From contig CACNCV010000001.1 in NCBI GenBank assembly GCA_902619105.1, forward strand, positions 146,706-210,705: DNA of 64,000 nt, in the 5' to 3' direction. Source of the stretch: an uncultured Pelagibacteraceae bacterium. Its GTDB lineage: Bacteria > Pseudomonadota > Alphaproteobacteria > Pelagibacterales > AG-422-B15. The translations under genes were made by a program, and so were the position numbers. Each line of letters opens with the position of its first letter. Within the stretch, counting starts at the first letter, position 1. Shown in pieces: positions 1 through 9,830 of the stretch. Below the pieces are notes generated by a model that was not told where the DNA came from, did not search any database, and saw only the letters and a program-made list of their open reading frames with translations.

Positions 1-249
1 CGGCCAGGAATCATAAAAGTAACTAATTCAGATCAAACACAATCATTGTTTGTTGAAGAGGGTTTTATTAAATTCTCTAACAACGAACTACTTGTTATAG
101 CTGTAGGTTTGGATGAAGAAGCTGCTCTGAGCAATGATTTTATTAATGATAAAATTGAGAATTATTCATCAGCTCTTGATGCCGCTGATGAAGCTCAAAA
201 AATGAAAATTCAGAGAAAAATTGATAGTTTAAAACTTCTTTTAAATTAA
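1..249 (+). CDS. atpC: ATP synthase F1 epsilon subunit (3' part)
   Basis: The frame is open from base 1 and ends at TAA 247-249, so only the last 82 residues are present. They match the N-terminal beta-sandwich of the epsilon subunit (an RPGIIKV stretch, then FVEEGFIKFSNNELLVIA) followed by a charged helical tail. In the family this subunit joins the F1 rotor to the c-ring and can inhibit ATP hydrolysis. A TTG at 46 could be read as a start but lies inside the conserved domain, so it is not the true one. The gene runs into the convergent rppH and the two share the palindrome TTAA as their stop codons. The rest of the atp operon should lie to the left. Confidence 0.85.
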   Translation, partial: RPGIIKVTNSDQTQSLFVEEGFIKFSNNELLVIAVGLDEEAALSNDFINDKIENYSSALDAADEAQKMKIQRKIDSLKLLLN

Positions 250-716
250 CCATCAATATTATTAATCTCTTTAAATATGCTTGTATAAAGCCTTCTTTTA
301 AAGGGAACAATTTTTTTAAGTATATTATCTTGTGTAGACCATTCCCATTTCTTAAATTCTGGTTTTTTTGTTTTAATATTTATATCTTCATCTCTTCCAG
401 TAAAATTTATTATAAACCATTTTTGTTTTTGACCAATAAATCTACCTTTCCAAAGTTTTTTTCTTAAATAAGAAGGAAGTTTATAAAAATACCAAGTTTT
501 ACATTCATATATAATTTTATAATTTTTTTTAATTCCAGTTTCCTCTTTCATTTCTCGTATAACAGCTTTTGCAGGGCTTTCCCCTTTATCAATTCCACCT
601 TGCGGCATCTGCCAAGCTGATTTATCTTTATCAAATCTCTGTCCAATAAAAATTTGCTTCTTAGAGTTGAGAATGATCATTCCAACTCCTCTTCTATATC
701 TTGGTTTTTGATCCAT
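246..716 (-). CDS. rppH: RNA pyrophosphohydrolase (Nudix)
   Basis: This 156-residue protein has a complete Nudix box (GX5EX7REMKEETGI, about residues 40-62) and the RYRRGVGMIILN opening typical of RppH/NudH. The family removes pyrophosphate from 5'-triphosphate mRNA ends, which starts RNase E-dependent decay, and also hydrolyses dinucleoside polyphosphates. Length is normal for alphaproteobacterial members. It is the last gene of a minus-strand run, 27 bp after ctpA, and its stop overlaps that of atpC by four bases. The family assignment is firm; preference for mRNA over dinucleotides is inferred from similarity. Confidence 0.9.
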   Translation of the reverse strand: MDQKPRYRRGVGMIILNSKKQIFIGQRFDKDKSAWQMPQGGIDKGESPAKAVIREMKEETGIKKNYKIIYECKTWYFYKLPSYLRKKLWKGRFIGQKQKWFIINFTGRDEDINIKTKKPEFKKWEWSTQDNILKKIVPFKRRLYTSIFKEINNIDG

Positions 717-743
717 TCTGTTCTGTTGCTGAAAATATTATAT

Positions 744-1892
744 TTATTCAACCATCTTTTCTTTATCAAAAAGATCTAGAGCATAATTTAATTGATTATC
801 GGTTTCTTCGTCTTCATCATAAATATATTCAACTTCAATATCTGGAGTTATTCCAACTCTATGAATAGAGTCACCAGAGGGTGTATAATAAAGCGCTGTT
901 GTCATTCTGATGGCACTAGAGTCTTTTAATGGAAAGATCGTTTGAACTGACCCCTTTCCATATGATTGTTCTCCGAGAATAATTGCGCGTTTATGATCTT
1001 GAAGCGCACCCGCAACAATTTCGGATGCTGATGCGGATCCCTGATTTATAAGAACAATAATTGGCTTATCGTTAGCAATATCCCCACCTGACGCTGTAAA
1101 TCTTGATATATCATTTTTATCTCTTCCCTTTATTGATACGATTTCTCCAGATTTTAGGAAGTTATTTGTAACTTTTGCTGACTGATCTAATAAACCACCA
1201 GGATTATTCCTTAAATCAATTATGTAGCCTTCAACATTATTTTTTCCGATACTGTTTGATAATTCTTTTACAGCATTTCTAATGCCTTTATCGGCTTGTT
1301 CGCTAAATGATATCAATCTTATATATCCAATATTACCTTCAGCTCTAAATTTAACTGCCTGTACAGTTATAACCGCCCTTTTTAATGTCACATCTATGGG
1401 GTCTTCTTCTCCGATTCTAACCACTTTTATTGTTAACGATTTACCTACAGGCCCTCGTAAAAGCTCAACAGCTTCACTTAGCGTTAATCCAAGCACGTCA
1501 ATTTCATCAATGTGTGTAATATAATCACCAGGGCGCATTCCTGCTCTCGCAGCCGGAGTGTCATCAATTGGGGAAATTACTTTTACATACCCGTTTTCCA
1601 TTGTTACCTCAATTCCAAGCCCCCCAAATTCGCCTTTAGTTTCTTCTTGCATATCAGTATAAATTTCTGAATCCATATAGCTTGAAAATGGATCCAATGA
1701 TTGAAGCATGCCGTTAATTGCGTATTCAATTACCTTTTCGTCATCTATATCCTCAACATAATTACTTTTTATAATGTCAAAAACATCCCCAAAGACATCC
1801 AATTTTTTATAAAGATCTTGGTTATTTGCGGAGATATAATTAAAGCTAAAAAGTGATATAACAAACGATAGCGTAATAAACAAAATTTTCAT
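744..1892 (-). CDS. ctpA: C-terminal processing peptidase (S41 family)
   Basis: The 382-residue protein has an N-terminal hydrophobic segment (residues 3-22, signal peptide or anchor), a PDZ domain (about 90-165) and a tail-specific protease domain. The serine motif GSASASE lies at 286-291 and the catalytic lysine in GKGSVQ at about 313. Family members cleave periplasmic proteins near their C termini, using PDZ to bind the tail. It follows rlmH by 2 bp and precedes rppH; rlmH-ctpA-rppH is a common alphaproteobacterial order. Substrates cannot be told from sequence. Confidence 0.92.
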   Translation of the reverse strand: MKILFITLSFVISLFSFNYISANNQDLYKKLDVFGDVFDIIKSNYVEDIDDEKVIEYAINGMLQSLDPFSSYMDSEIYTDMQEETKGEFGGLGIEVTMENGYVKVISPIDDTPAARAGMRPGDYITHIDEIDVLGLTLSEAVELLRGPVGKSLTIKVVRIGEEDPIDVTLKRAVITVQAVKFRAEGNIGYIRLISFSEQADKGIRNAVKELSNSIGKNNVEGYIIDLRNNPGGLLDQSAKVTNNFLKSGEIVSIKGRDKNDISRFTASGGDIANDKPIIVLINQGSASASEIVAGALQDHKRAIILGEQSYGKGSVQTIFPLKDSSAIRMTTALYYTPSGDSIHRVGITPDIEVEYIYDEDEETDNQLNYALDLFDKEKMVE

Positions 1893-1894
1893 TT

Positions 1895-2329
1895 TTAAAC
1901 TCTATGATATGGATGATTAGATACAATAGTAGCAGATCTATATATTTGTTCTAATAAAATTATTAGTGCAAATGAATGCGTTAATGTCATTTTACTCAAG
2001 GAAATAACCTTATTACTTTTTTCTAGTATACCTTTCTGAATACCATCAGTACTGCCAACAATAAATTTCAAGTATTTAAAATTATTATTAAATAAGAATA
2101 CTTTTAAGTCTTCAGTTGAAAAATGCTCACCTTTCTCGTCAAGGCTTACAAAATACTCATTGGCCTTCTTTTTAACAATTCTATTTTCAATTCCTTTATT
2201 ATTAATTTTTACTGTTTTTATATCAGTTATAATATTTCTAAACTGTGAAATACGTTTTATATAAATATCATGAAGTTGCTCTTCATGATCAAATTTAAAT
2301 TTATCAAAATGTAGAATTTCAATTTTCAT
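1895..2329 (-). CDS. rlmH: 23S rRNA (pseudouridine1915-N3) methyltransferase
   Basis: The 144-residue protein is a small SPOUT methyltransferase. The C-terminal signature ILLEQIYRSATIVSNHPYHR, which forms the SAM-binding knot, is intact, and the usual DxxGxxxSTE region appears as SLDEKGEHFSTEDL near residues 83-96. RlmH modifies helix 69 of 23S rRNA on assembled 70S ribosomes. It is slightly shorter than the usual ~155 residues. It sits 11 bp after rsfS and 2 bp before ctpA, in a ribosome-linked operon. Confidence 0.92.
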   Translation of the reverse strand: MKIEILHFDKFKFDHEEQLHDIYIKRISQFRNIITDIKTVKINNKGIENRIVKKKANEYFVSLDEKGEHFSTEDLKVFLFNNNFKYLKFIVGSTDGIQKGILEKSNKVISLSKMTLTHSFALIILLEQIYRSATIVSNHPYHRV

Positions 2330-2340
2330 TTAGGAATCAA

Positions 2341-2664
2341 TTATTCAATTTCTGCAGACCACATATTTTCTAAGTTATAAAATTTTCTAATTTCATCTTT
2401 GAATAAATGTATAATAACGTCACCACTATCAATTACTATCCATCCGCTGTCTTGATTTCCTTCAATTGATGGCAGTGTAATATTTAGACTTTTAAGCATT
2501 TTATGAACTGATTGGGAAATCGCGTTTATATGTCTATTTGATGTTCCGGTTGCAAATACTAGGTGGTCAGCTAGTGAGGTTTTTTTAGATATATCAATTG
2601 AGACTATATCCAGAGCCTTATTATCCTCTAAATCACTTAATATTTTTTTTAGTATTTGCGTCAT
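2341..2664 (-). CDS. rsfS: Ribosomal silencing factor
   Basis: The 107-residue protein is a full-length RsfS/Iojap domain: DHLVFATGTSNRHINAIS, then EGNQDSGWIVIDSGDVIIHLF. RsfS binds L14 and blocks 50S-30S joining when nutrients are short. The start overlaps the end of nadD by four bases (ATGA type), so the two are translationally coupled. The nadD-rsfS-rlmH order is widespread in bacteria and supports the call. Confidence 0.93.
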   Translation of the reverse strand: MTQILKKILSDLEDNKALDIVSIDISKKTSLADHLVFATGTSNRHINAISQSVHKMLKSLNITLPSIEGNQDSGWIVIDSGDVIIHLFKDEIRKFYNLENMWSAEIE

Positions 2665-3218
2665 TTATTATTTCTAATGGCAGTTGATGACTCACTTACA
2701 TTGAAGTCACGAATAAATATCCAAGCAGGTGATTTGGTAAATATTAACTTTGCATCAGATAATTTTATTTGGTTGTTTTTAAATTTTTCCGCAGCTATGG
2801 AAGTAAGTGGATTATATAATTTTTCATTACGATTAAATACAGCAATAGGCATTTGATTAAAAATATCTAAATAATTTTTCCATTTATCCATTTCTTCAAA
2901 AGAGTCACTGCCCATTAAAAATATGAACTCATCCTTGGTAAAGTTAGATTTGATATATTTCAAATTATCAATTAAATAATTTGAGTTAGTAATATCCTCA
3001 AAAAATTTCAGTTTAATATTGTTATTGCCTATTAGTTTTTTTGCTTGATTATTTCTGTCTTCAAAGGACATATAATCATCCTTTTCCTTTAATGGATTTT
3101 GCTTTGTGATCATCCACCAGACTTCATCAAGATCAAAAATTTGAATTGCCTTGTCTGATAATTTTAAATGTCCTAAATGTGCTGGATTAAATGAACTTCC
3201 TAAAATGCCAATTTTCAT
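2661..3218 (-). CDS. nadD: Nicotinate-nucleotide adenylyltransferase
   Basis: The 185-residue protein has the nucleotidyltransferase motif GSFNPAHLGHL at residues 8-18 and a C-terminal SSTAIR in place of the usual SSTxIR. NadD makes deamido-NAD from nicotinate mononucleotide and ATP. It starts one base after the proA stop and overlaps rsfS by four bases. The protein ends a few residues after the SSTAIR motif, somewhat earlier than enterobacterial NadD, but alphaproteobacterial versions are often this short. Confidence 0.92.
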   Translation of the reverse strand: MKIGILGSSFNPAHLGHLKLSDKAIQIFDLDEVWWMITKQNPLKEKDDYMSFEDRNNQAKKLIGNNNIKLKFFEDITNSNYLIDNLKYIKSNFTKDEFIFLMGSDSFEEMDKWKNYLDIFNQMPIAVFNRNEKLYNPLTSIAAEKFKNNQIKLSDAKLIFTKSPAWIFIRDFNVSESSTAIRNNK

Positions 3219-4475
3219 TTACGGTCTAACCTGTCCATTTCCTCTCACTATATATTTATAAGTTGTCAGCCCTTCTAATCCAACTGGCCCTCTGGCGTGC
3301 AATTTGCCGGTAGCAATTCCTATTTCAGCACCTAAACCAAACTCGCCTCCATCTGCAAATTGGGTTGAGGTGTTATGCATAACAATTGCACTACCTACGG
3401 TATTTAAAAACTTTTCAACTTTCTCTTTATCTTCAGAAATAATACTCTCTGTATGACCTGATCCATATGTAGCAATATGTTCTATTGCTTCATCTACTCC
3501 TTTAACAGTCTTTATAGATATTATTGCATCCAAATATTCTGTACCCCAATCTTCTTCGGATGCTTTTAGAACTTTGTCTGAGATTTTCATACATACATTA
3601 TCTCCTCTTACTTCACAGCCCCCATTAATTAAATCAGTAATAATTTTTGGTAAATGAGTGTCGACACAGTTTTCATCAATTAATATAGTTTCAGCTGCAC
3701 CACAAATTCCAGTTCTTCTCAATTTTGCATTTTCTATGATTTTGCTTGCTATTTCTGTATCTGATGTTTCATCAACATATAAGTGACATATTCCATCGAG
3801 ATGTCCAATAACAGGTATTTTTGCGGTGTCTTGAACTTTTTTTACTAAACCTTTACCGCCTCTAGGTACTACAACATCAATATATTTTCCCATTTTAGCA
3901 AGCATGTAATCTACTGCCGCTCTATCTGTGGTGCTTACATATTGAACAATATGTTCGCTAACAGAATTTTCCTTTAAAGCCCCTTGTATCGATTTTACCA
4001 TTTCTGAGTTAGTGTTAAAGCACTCAGATCCTCCTCTTAGTATTACACTATTGCCAGCTTTTAGACATAAAACTGTCGCATCAACTGTAACGTTTGGTCT
4101 GCTTTCATAAATAATTCCAATAACACCAAGAGGAACAGACACTCTTTCAACTAACATTCCATTTGGCCTTTTATTAGAATAAAGTTTGTTTCCAACTGGA
4201 TCTTCTAAAGAAATAACATTTTCAATTGACGACAATATTCCATTAAATCGTTCGTCATCTAACATAAGTCGATCAACCATTGCTTTTGAAAGACTATTTT
4301 CAGAGTTACTAATATCTAATGTATTAGCATCTAGAATATTTTTTTTATTCTTTTCTAAACTTACTATAATTGATTTTAAAATATTATTTTTATCTCTTTC
4401 GTTCAAAGACCTAATGTCTTTTGAGGCCCTAACACTGTTTTCACCCATTTTTTCTAATTCTAATTCAATACTCAT
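3219..4475 (-). CDS. proA: Gamma-glutamyl phosphate reductase
   Basis: The 418-residue protein is full length for ProA, an aldehyde-dehydrogenase-fold enzyme that reduces gamma-glutamyl phosphate with NADPH, the second step of proline synthesis. The catalytic cysteine lies in RRTGICGAAE near residue 258, and the C-terminal GLEGLTTYKYIVRGNGQ is typical. The start overlaps the end of proB by four bases, so the kinase and reductase are probably coupled in translation, which suits a labile intermediate passed between them. Confidence 0.95.
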   Translation of the reverse strand: MSIELELEKMGENSVRASKDIRSLNERDKNNILKSIIVSLEKNKKNILDANTLDISNSENSLSKAMVDRLMLDDERFNGILSSIENVISLEDPVGNKLYSNKRPNGMLVERVSVPLGVIGIIYESRPNVTVDATVLCLKAGNSVILRGGSECFNTNSEMVKSIQGALKENSVSEHIVQYVSTTDRAAVDYMLAKMGKYIDVVVPRGGKGLVKKVQDTAKIPVIGHLDGICHLYVDETSDTEIASKIIENAKLRRTGICGAAETILIDENCVDTHLPKIITDLINGGCEVRGDNVCMKISDKVLKASEEDWGTEYLDAIISIKTVKGVDEAIEHIATYGSGHTESIISEDKEKVEKFLNTVGSAIVMHNTSTQFADGGEFGLGAEIGIATGKLHARGPVGLEGLTTYKYIVRGNGQVRP

Positions 4476-5581
4476 AACAAAACTAAATCGTCCTTATGTA
4501 TCATTTCTTCTCTGTAAGAGTAACTTAGAATGTTAGCTATTTCATCACTTTTGTGTCCCATAATTTTAATACTTTCTTCCGCAGCGTAACCTGCTAACCC
4601 TATACCTATTTTATTTTGGTCAGACGACAATACTTCAATAACATCTCCTCTCTCAAAGTTTCCCTCTACTGACTTTACACCAGCTGGTAAGAGACTGCTT
4701 CCTTTTTTAAGTGCATCAACAGCTCCATCATCAATTATTATTTTACCTACAGGCTTCATTGTTCCCGCGATCCATTGCTTGCGTGCTGCCAAGGGGGTCT
4801 TAGTTGGTTCAAACCATGTACATGGACGTCCCTCAAATAAGGACTTTACAGGTCTCATTATAGAACCATTAGTAATTGCTAAGTGACAGCCTGATAGCAT
4901 AGCTGTCTTTGCGGCTTGAATTTTTGTCTTCATTCCACCTTTTCCGTAATCCGAAATTGATTGCCCAATCATTTTTTCAATATCTTTATCAATTTCACTT
5001 ACCTTGTTTATCAATTTTACATCCTCGTCAGTACTAGGATCAGCAGAATAAAGGCCATTAATATTAGATAATAAAATAAGACAATCTGCACTTGTTATTT
5101 GAGCCACTCTTGATGCAAGTCTATCATTGTCCCCATATCTTATTTCACTTGTCGCAATTGTATCATTTTCATTAACGACTGGAACAATACCCAATTTTAA
5201 TAATGTATCTATTGTTCTTCTGGCATTTATTGATCTTCTTCTTTGTTCAGTATCATCTAAGGTAAGAAGAATTTGGGAAATTTTAATTTCATTTTTTTCA
5301 AAGGCACTCTTAAATGAGCCCATCAAATGTATTTGGCCCACAGCAGATACAGCTTGATTCATATCCATCTTCATATTTTTCATATCAAGATCTAAATCTT
5401 TTGCGCCCATCGCAATCGCTCCAGAAGAAACAATTATAACCTCTTTATCATTTTCTCTTAAATATTTAACATCTTCAGCAAGACTATTAAGCCATTCTTT
5501 ATTAAGACTTCCTGAAGTTTCATTGAATAGAAGTGCAGATCCAATTTTGATAATTATTCTATTTGTTTGTTCTAATTTCAT
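4472..5581 (-). CDS. proB: Glutamate 5-kinase with PUA domain
   Basis: The 369-residue protein joins an amino-acid kinase domain (IIKIGSALL near residue 10, NENDTIATSEIRYGDND near 140) to a C-terminal PUA domain (about 275-355). It phosphorylates glutamate, the feedback-controlled first step of proline synthesis. The start follows the obgE stop directly and the end overlaps proA by four bases. The obg-proB-proA-nadD order is common in Alphaproteobacteria. Confidence 0.95.
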   Translation of the reverse strand: MKLEQTNRIIIKIGSALLFNETSGSLNKEWLNSLAEDVKYLRENDKEVIIVSSGAIAMGAKDLDLDMKNMKMDMNQAVSAVGQIHLMGSFKSAFEKNEIKISQILLTLDDTEQRRRSINARRTIDTLLKLGIVPVVNENDTIATSEIRYGDNDRLASRVAQITSADCLILLSNINGLYSADPSTDEDVKLINKVSEIDKDIEKMIGQSISDYGKGGMKTKIQAAKTAMLSGCHLAITNGSIMRPVKSLFEGRPCTWFEPTKTPLAARKQWIAGTMKPVGKIIIDDGAVDALKKGSSLLPAGVKSVEGNFERGDVIEVLSSDQNKIGIGLAGYAAEESIKIMGHKSDEIANILSYSYREEMIHKDDLVLL

Positions 5582-6571
<990 letters not shown>

Positions 6572-6590
6572 TTAGAAAAAAGATTTAGAT

Positions 6591-6848
6591 TTACTGTTTG
6601 GGAACAACAGAAATAAATGTTTTTCCGTTTTTTTTCTTACCAAACTTTACAAAGCCATCAACAAGCGAAAAAATTGTATGATCTTTTCCAAGGCCTACAT
6701 TATCACCTGGGTGCCATTTAGTACCCCTTTGTCTAGCTATGATGTTACCAGGTATTACAGTTTGACCACTGTATTTCTTTATTCCCAATCTTCTTCCAGC
6801 TGAGTCTCTTCCGTTTCTCGATGAGCCGCCAGCTTTTTTAGTTGCCAT
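6591..6848 (-). CDS. rpmA: 50S ribosomal protein L27
   Basis: The 85-residue protein opens [20 protein letters not shown], the conserved L27 N-terminal arm that reaches toward the peptidyl-transferase centre, and continues with the [14 protein letters not shown] core. Full length. It begins two bases after rplU and is followed by obgE. Confidence 0.97.
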   Translation of the reverse strand: MATKKAGGSSRNGRDSAGRRLGIKKYSGQTVIPGNIIARQRGTKWHPGDNVGLGKDHTIFSLVDGFVKFGKKKNGKTFISVVPKQ

Positions 6849-6850
6849 TA

Positions 6851-7285
6851 TTAGCTATCCTTTTTTTTCACAGTTTTCTTTTTAACTGTAGTTTTCTTTT
6901 TTGTAACTGTTTTCTTTTCAGTTTCTAACTTCGTATCACTTGCTTTCTTCACAGCTTTTTTTGAGGAAAATCCAGGTATATCAAGAGAATTAATTTTTAA
7001 AAACGTTATATCCTGTCTGTGACCATTAAGCCTTCGATAGTTTTTTCTTCTTTTCTTCTTAAATACTAAAATTTTTCTATCTCTGTCTTGTTTAACAATT
7101 TCAGCATTAACTTTCGCGCCACTGATTTGTGGAGATCCCACAGAAAATTGTTCTTTATCACAAGCGAAAAGGACATCATCGATAGTGATCTTATCACCAT
7201 CTTTGCCATCAATTTTGCTCACACTCAACATAGTGTTTTCGCTAACTTTATACTGCTTTCCGCCAGTTGAAATAATCGCAAACAT
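6851..7285 (-). CDS. rplU: 50S ribosomal protein L21 with lysine-rich C-terminal tail
   Basis: Residues 1-101 are a standard L21 (GGKQYKV near the start, then [17 protein letters not shown] and FLKI). Residues 109-144 form an added tail made mostly of lysine, threonine and valine. Some alphaproteobacterial L21 proteins have low-complexity tails, but this one resembles the polylysine head of CarD and the H1-like protein in the same window. A good minus-strand promoter lies 36-63 bp upstream. There is no clear Shine-Dalgarno sequence before the ATG. Confidence 0.95.
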   Translation of the reverse strand: MFAIISTGGKQYKVSENTMLSVSKIDGKDGDKITIDDVLFACDKEQFSVGSPQISGAKVNAEIVKQDRDRKILVFKKKRRKNYRRLNGHRQDITFLKINSLDIPGFSSKKAVKKASDTKLETEKKTVTKKKTTVKKKTVKKKDS

Positions 7286-7320
7286 AATAGAAATTACTAT
7301 TTGATATTAAAAGTGGCCTG

Positions 7321-7348
7321 AATATAAACGTCACTTTTCTTATGTCAA
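7321..7348 (-). promoter_or_regulatory. Sigma70-type promoter for rplU-rpmA-obgE
   Basis: On the minus strand a perfect TTGACA (7348-7343) is followed after 16 nt by TATATT (7326-7321). Transcription would start near 7313, giving a leader of about 28 nt. It is the clearest promoter in the 165-bp divergent gap between rplU and the DUF1015 gene; I saw no equally good plus-strand promoter there. Confidence 0.65.
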
Positions 7349-7450
7349 TAGCCATAATTTCAGATAAAAAAACTTAAAATCTGCGAGATTTATGCATAAA
7401 ATATACATATAAATACCCTACTTAATCAGCGTTTTATCAAATAAATAAAT

Positions 7451-8665
7451 ATGACCTTATCAATAAAACCATTCAAAGCCTTTAGGCCTTTACAGAAAAG
7501 AGTAGAGGAAGTGGTATTGCCAACTTTTGATAATTTAACGAACAAACAGTTAAATAAAATTTTAAAAGAGTCAGAATATAATTTCTTAAACGTAGTAAGC
7601 CCAAAGGCATTTTACCCTAACATTACCAAAAAAAATTCAAAAAAGCACGCATACGAGCACTTAGAATCTATGATTAAGAATAATATTATTTTTCAGGAGA
7701 AGGAAGAATGTTTTTATATATATTGTTTAGATAAATATAATAAGAAGCAGTTTGGTATAGTTGCATCAATAGAGTTTGAGGAAGGGAATAATAAAATTCT
7801 GAAACATGAAGCAATATTCAAAGCACGATCGAATTCTATCATGGAAACAATTGAACACACAAAAATGCAAATAGGTCCAGTTTATTTATCCTATAAAAAT
7901 CAAAATAGCAGACCCATTGATTTTAAAAAATACGAAAGAAAAAAACCTCTTTATAAATTTAAGTCGCCAGGCGGTACAACTAGATCTCTTTGGAAAGTAA
8001 GTGAAAAAAATGAAATCCGATCTTTGAGAAAGAAATTATCAAAAATTCGAAAATTTTATATTGCTGATGGGCATCACAGGTACTCCGCTATTGAAACTTT
8101 AAATAAAAAGAAAAATATTAATAAAATTAAAAAAGAAAAAATAAATCTTCTTGCGGCAATATTTGATGAGCATTCTGTTAATATATTGAGCTTTCATCGA
8201 CTAGCTAAATTTAAAAACTTTAATCAACAAAAAATAATTCAGGCCTTAAAGAAAAAATTTAAGCTAGAAAAAAAATTAAAATTTAAAAATCCGTGTGACC
8301 CAGGCAGTGTGATGATATATTTAAATAAAACTTGGTACAATGTTTCACTCACATCAAATAAAAAACTCTATACTAAATATGAAACTGACACTGACATAGT
8401 TGAGAAAATAATGATAAATAGTATCATTAAAAAACAATGTAATTGTTCTTTAGTAAATTTGTCGAATATTCCTGGTAAATTTGATCATAAAAAGTTAGCA
8501 AATGAAGTGGATAAAGGTGTGGCAGATATAGGATTTTTTATTTGCCCTTTACCGATGAAAAAGATAATGTCCATCGCAGACAAAGGTAAGATTGTCCCTA
8601 AAAAGTCAACTTACTTTGATCCGAAGCCTGCTGATGGCTTGGTTAATTTGCTTATGGATATTTAA
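7451..8665 (+). CDS. DUF1015 family protein
   Basis: The 404-residue protein opens with SIKPFKAFRPLQKRVEEVVLP, has NFLNVVSP-like and GPVYLSY segments, and carries the family hallmark ADGHHRYSA near residues 205-213. This matches DUF1015, which has no settled biochemical function. In many Alphaproteobacteria and Clostridia it sits beside serC and serA, as here: serC begins 4 bp later. A role linked to serine metabolism is inferred only from that location. The protein is very lysine-rich, as expected from the AT bias. Confidence 0.8.
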   Translation: MTLSIKPFKAFRPLQKRVEEVVLPTFDNLTNKQLNKILKESEYNFLNVVSPKAFYPNITKKNSKKHAYEHLESMIKNNIIFQEKEECFYIYCLDKYNKKQFGIVASIEFEEGNNKILKHEAIFKARSNSIMETIEHTKMQIGPVYLSYKNQNSRPIDFKKYERKKPLYKFKSPGGTTRSLWKVSEKNEIRSLRKKLSKIRKFYIADGHHRYSAIETLNKKKNINKIKKEKINLLAAIFDEHSVNILSFHRLAKFKNFNQQKIIQALKKKFKLEKKLKFKNPCDPGSVMIYLNKTWYNVSLTSNKKLYTKYETDTDIVEKIMINSIIKKQCNCSLVNLSNIPGKFDHKKLANEVDKGVADIGFFICPLPMKKIMSIADKGKIVPKKSTYFDPKPADGLVNLLMDI

Positions 8666-8669
8666 TTTA

Positions 8670-9830
8670 ATGGAAAAGCCCGCTCAAAAGCCTCATTATC
8701 CTTATTTTTCATCCGGTCCCTGCGCCAAACCTCCTGGATGGTCGTTTGATAATTTAAAAAATGCAGCTCTTTCAAGGTCTCACAGATCTGGTGCAGCTGT
8801 TAAAAAACTTCAAGAGGTAATTGATAAGTCAAGACAACTGTTGGAAATTCCTGATGACTACTTAATTGGTATTGTTCCCGCATCTGATACTGGCGCTGTT
8901 GAAATGGCTATGTGGTGTATGCTTGGTCAAAGAGGAGTTGAAGTTTATTCATGGGAAAATTTTGGTCATGACTGGAATATTGACGCAGGAGAACAACTGC
9001 CTCTAAAAGATAAAAAGTTAATTAAAGCAGAATATGGCGAACTTCCTGATTTTTCTGATAGCAATTCTGACAACGATATTGTTTTTACATGGAATGGTAC
9101 TACCGCAGGTGTAAGAATAAAAAATACTGATTGGATAAGTGATCAAAGAAAAGGATTAACAATATGTGATGCCACATCAGCAGTTTTTTCAATGCACATG
9201 GATTGGCATAAATTAGATGTTATTACTTACTCATGGCAAAAAGTTTTAGGAAGTGAAGCTGCTCATGGTATGTTGATTTTATCCCCTCGTGCAGTTGAAC
9301 GACTTGAAACTTTCACTCCACCATGGCCCATCCCAAAAATATTTCGTCTAGCAAATAATCAAAAATTAATTTCAGGAATATTTTCTGGAGCAACAATAAA
9401 CACTCCATCCATGATCAGTGTTGAAGATGTATTAAATTCCCTTAACTGGGGATTAGAGTTAGGCGGTTTAAATAAATTAATTGATATATCAGAAACAAAT
9501 TTAAAATTAGTTAATAATTGGATTGATAAGCACGATAATTTTGAATTTCTAGCTAAAGATCCAGAGACCAGATCTTGTACTTCAATTTGTATACTTCCAA
9601 AGGATGAGTGGTTTAAAACTCTTAATGACGAAGACAAAGTAAATTTTATGAAGGAAGTTTGTTCATTGCTTGAAAGCAATGAAGCAGGATATGATCTAAA
9701 CTCCTATAAAACGGCGCCACCGGGAATTAGAATATGGGGCGGTTCAACAGTTGAAAATAAAAATGTTGAACTTGTTCTACCTTGGATTGACTGGGCTTAT
9801 TTAACAACTAAAGAAGCCTTTAAAAAGTGA
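8670..9830 (+). CDS. serC: Phosphoserine aminotransferase
   Basis: The 386-residue protein starts at ATG 8670, four bases after the DUF1015 stop. An upstream in-frame ATG at 8592 would place 26 unrelated residues on the protein and overlap DUF1015, so it is rejected. The sequence has YFSSGPCAKPPGW near the start and the PLP-lysine region TYSWQKVLGSEAAHG. The enzyme converts 3-phosphohydroxypyruvate and glutamate to phosphoserine. This is the alphaproteobacterial/archaeal-type SerC. It overlaps serA by four bases (GTGA). Confidence 0.93.
   Translation: MEKPAQKPHYPYFSSGPCAKPPGWSFDNLKNAALSRSHRSGAAVKKLQEVIDKSRQLLEIPDDYLIGIVPASDTGAVEMAMWCMLGQRGVEVYSWENFGHDWNIDAGEQLPLKDKKLIKAEYGELPDFSDSNSDNDIVFTWNGTTAGVRIKNTDWISDQRKGLTICDATSAVFSMHMDWHKLDVITYSWQKVLGSEAAHGMLILSPRAVERLETFTPPWPIPKIFRLANNQKLISGIFSGATINTPSMISVEDVLNSLNWGLELGGLNKLIDISETNLKLVNNWIDKHDNFEFLAKDPETRSCTSICILPKDEWFKTLNDEDKVNFMKEVCSLLESNEAGYDLNSYKTAPPGIRIWGGSTVENKNVELVLPWIDWAYLTTKEAFKK

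Noticed and set aside
8592-8669. Longer serC reading frame starting at 8592.
   Set aside because: It lies inside DUF1015, adds 26 residues unlike any SerC, and the ATG at 8670 fits both homology and the 4-bp gap.
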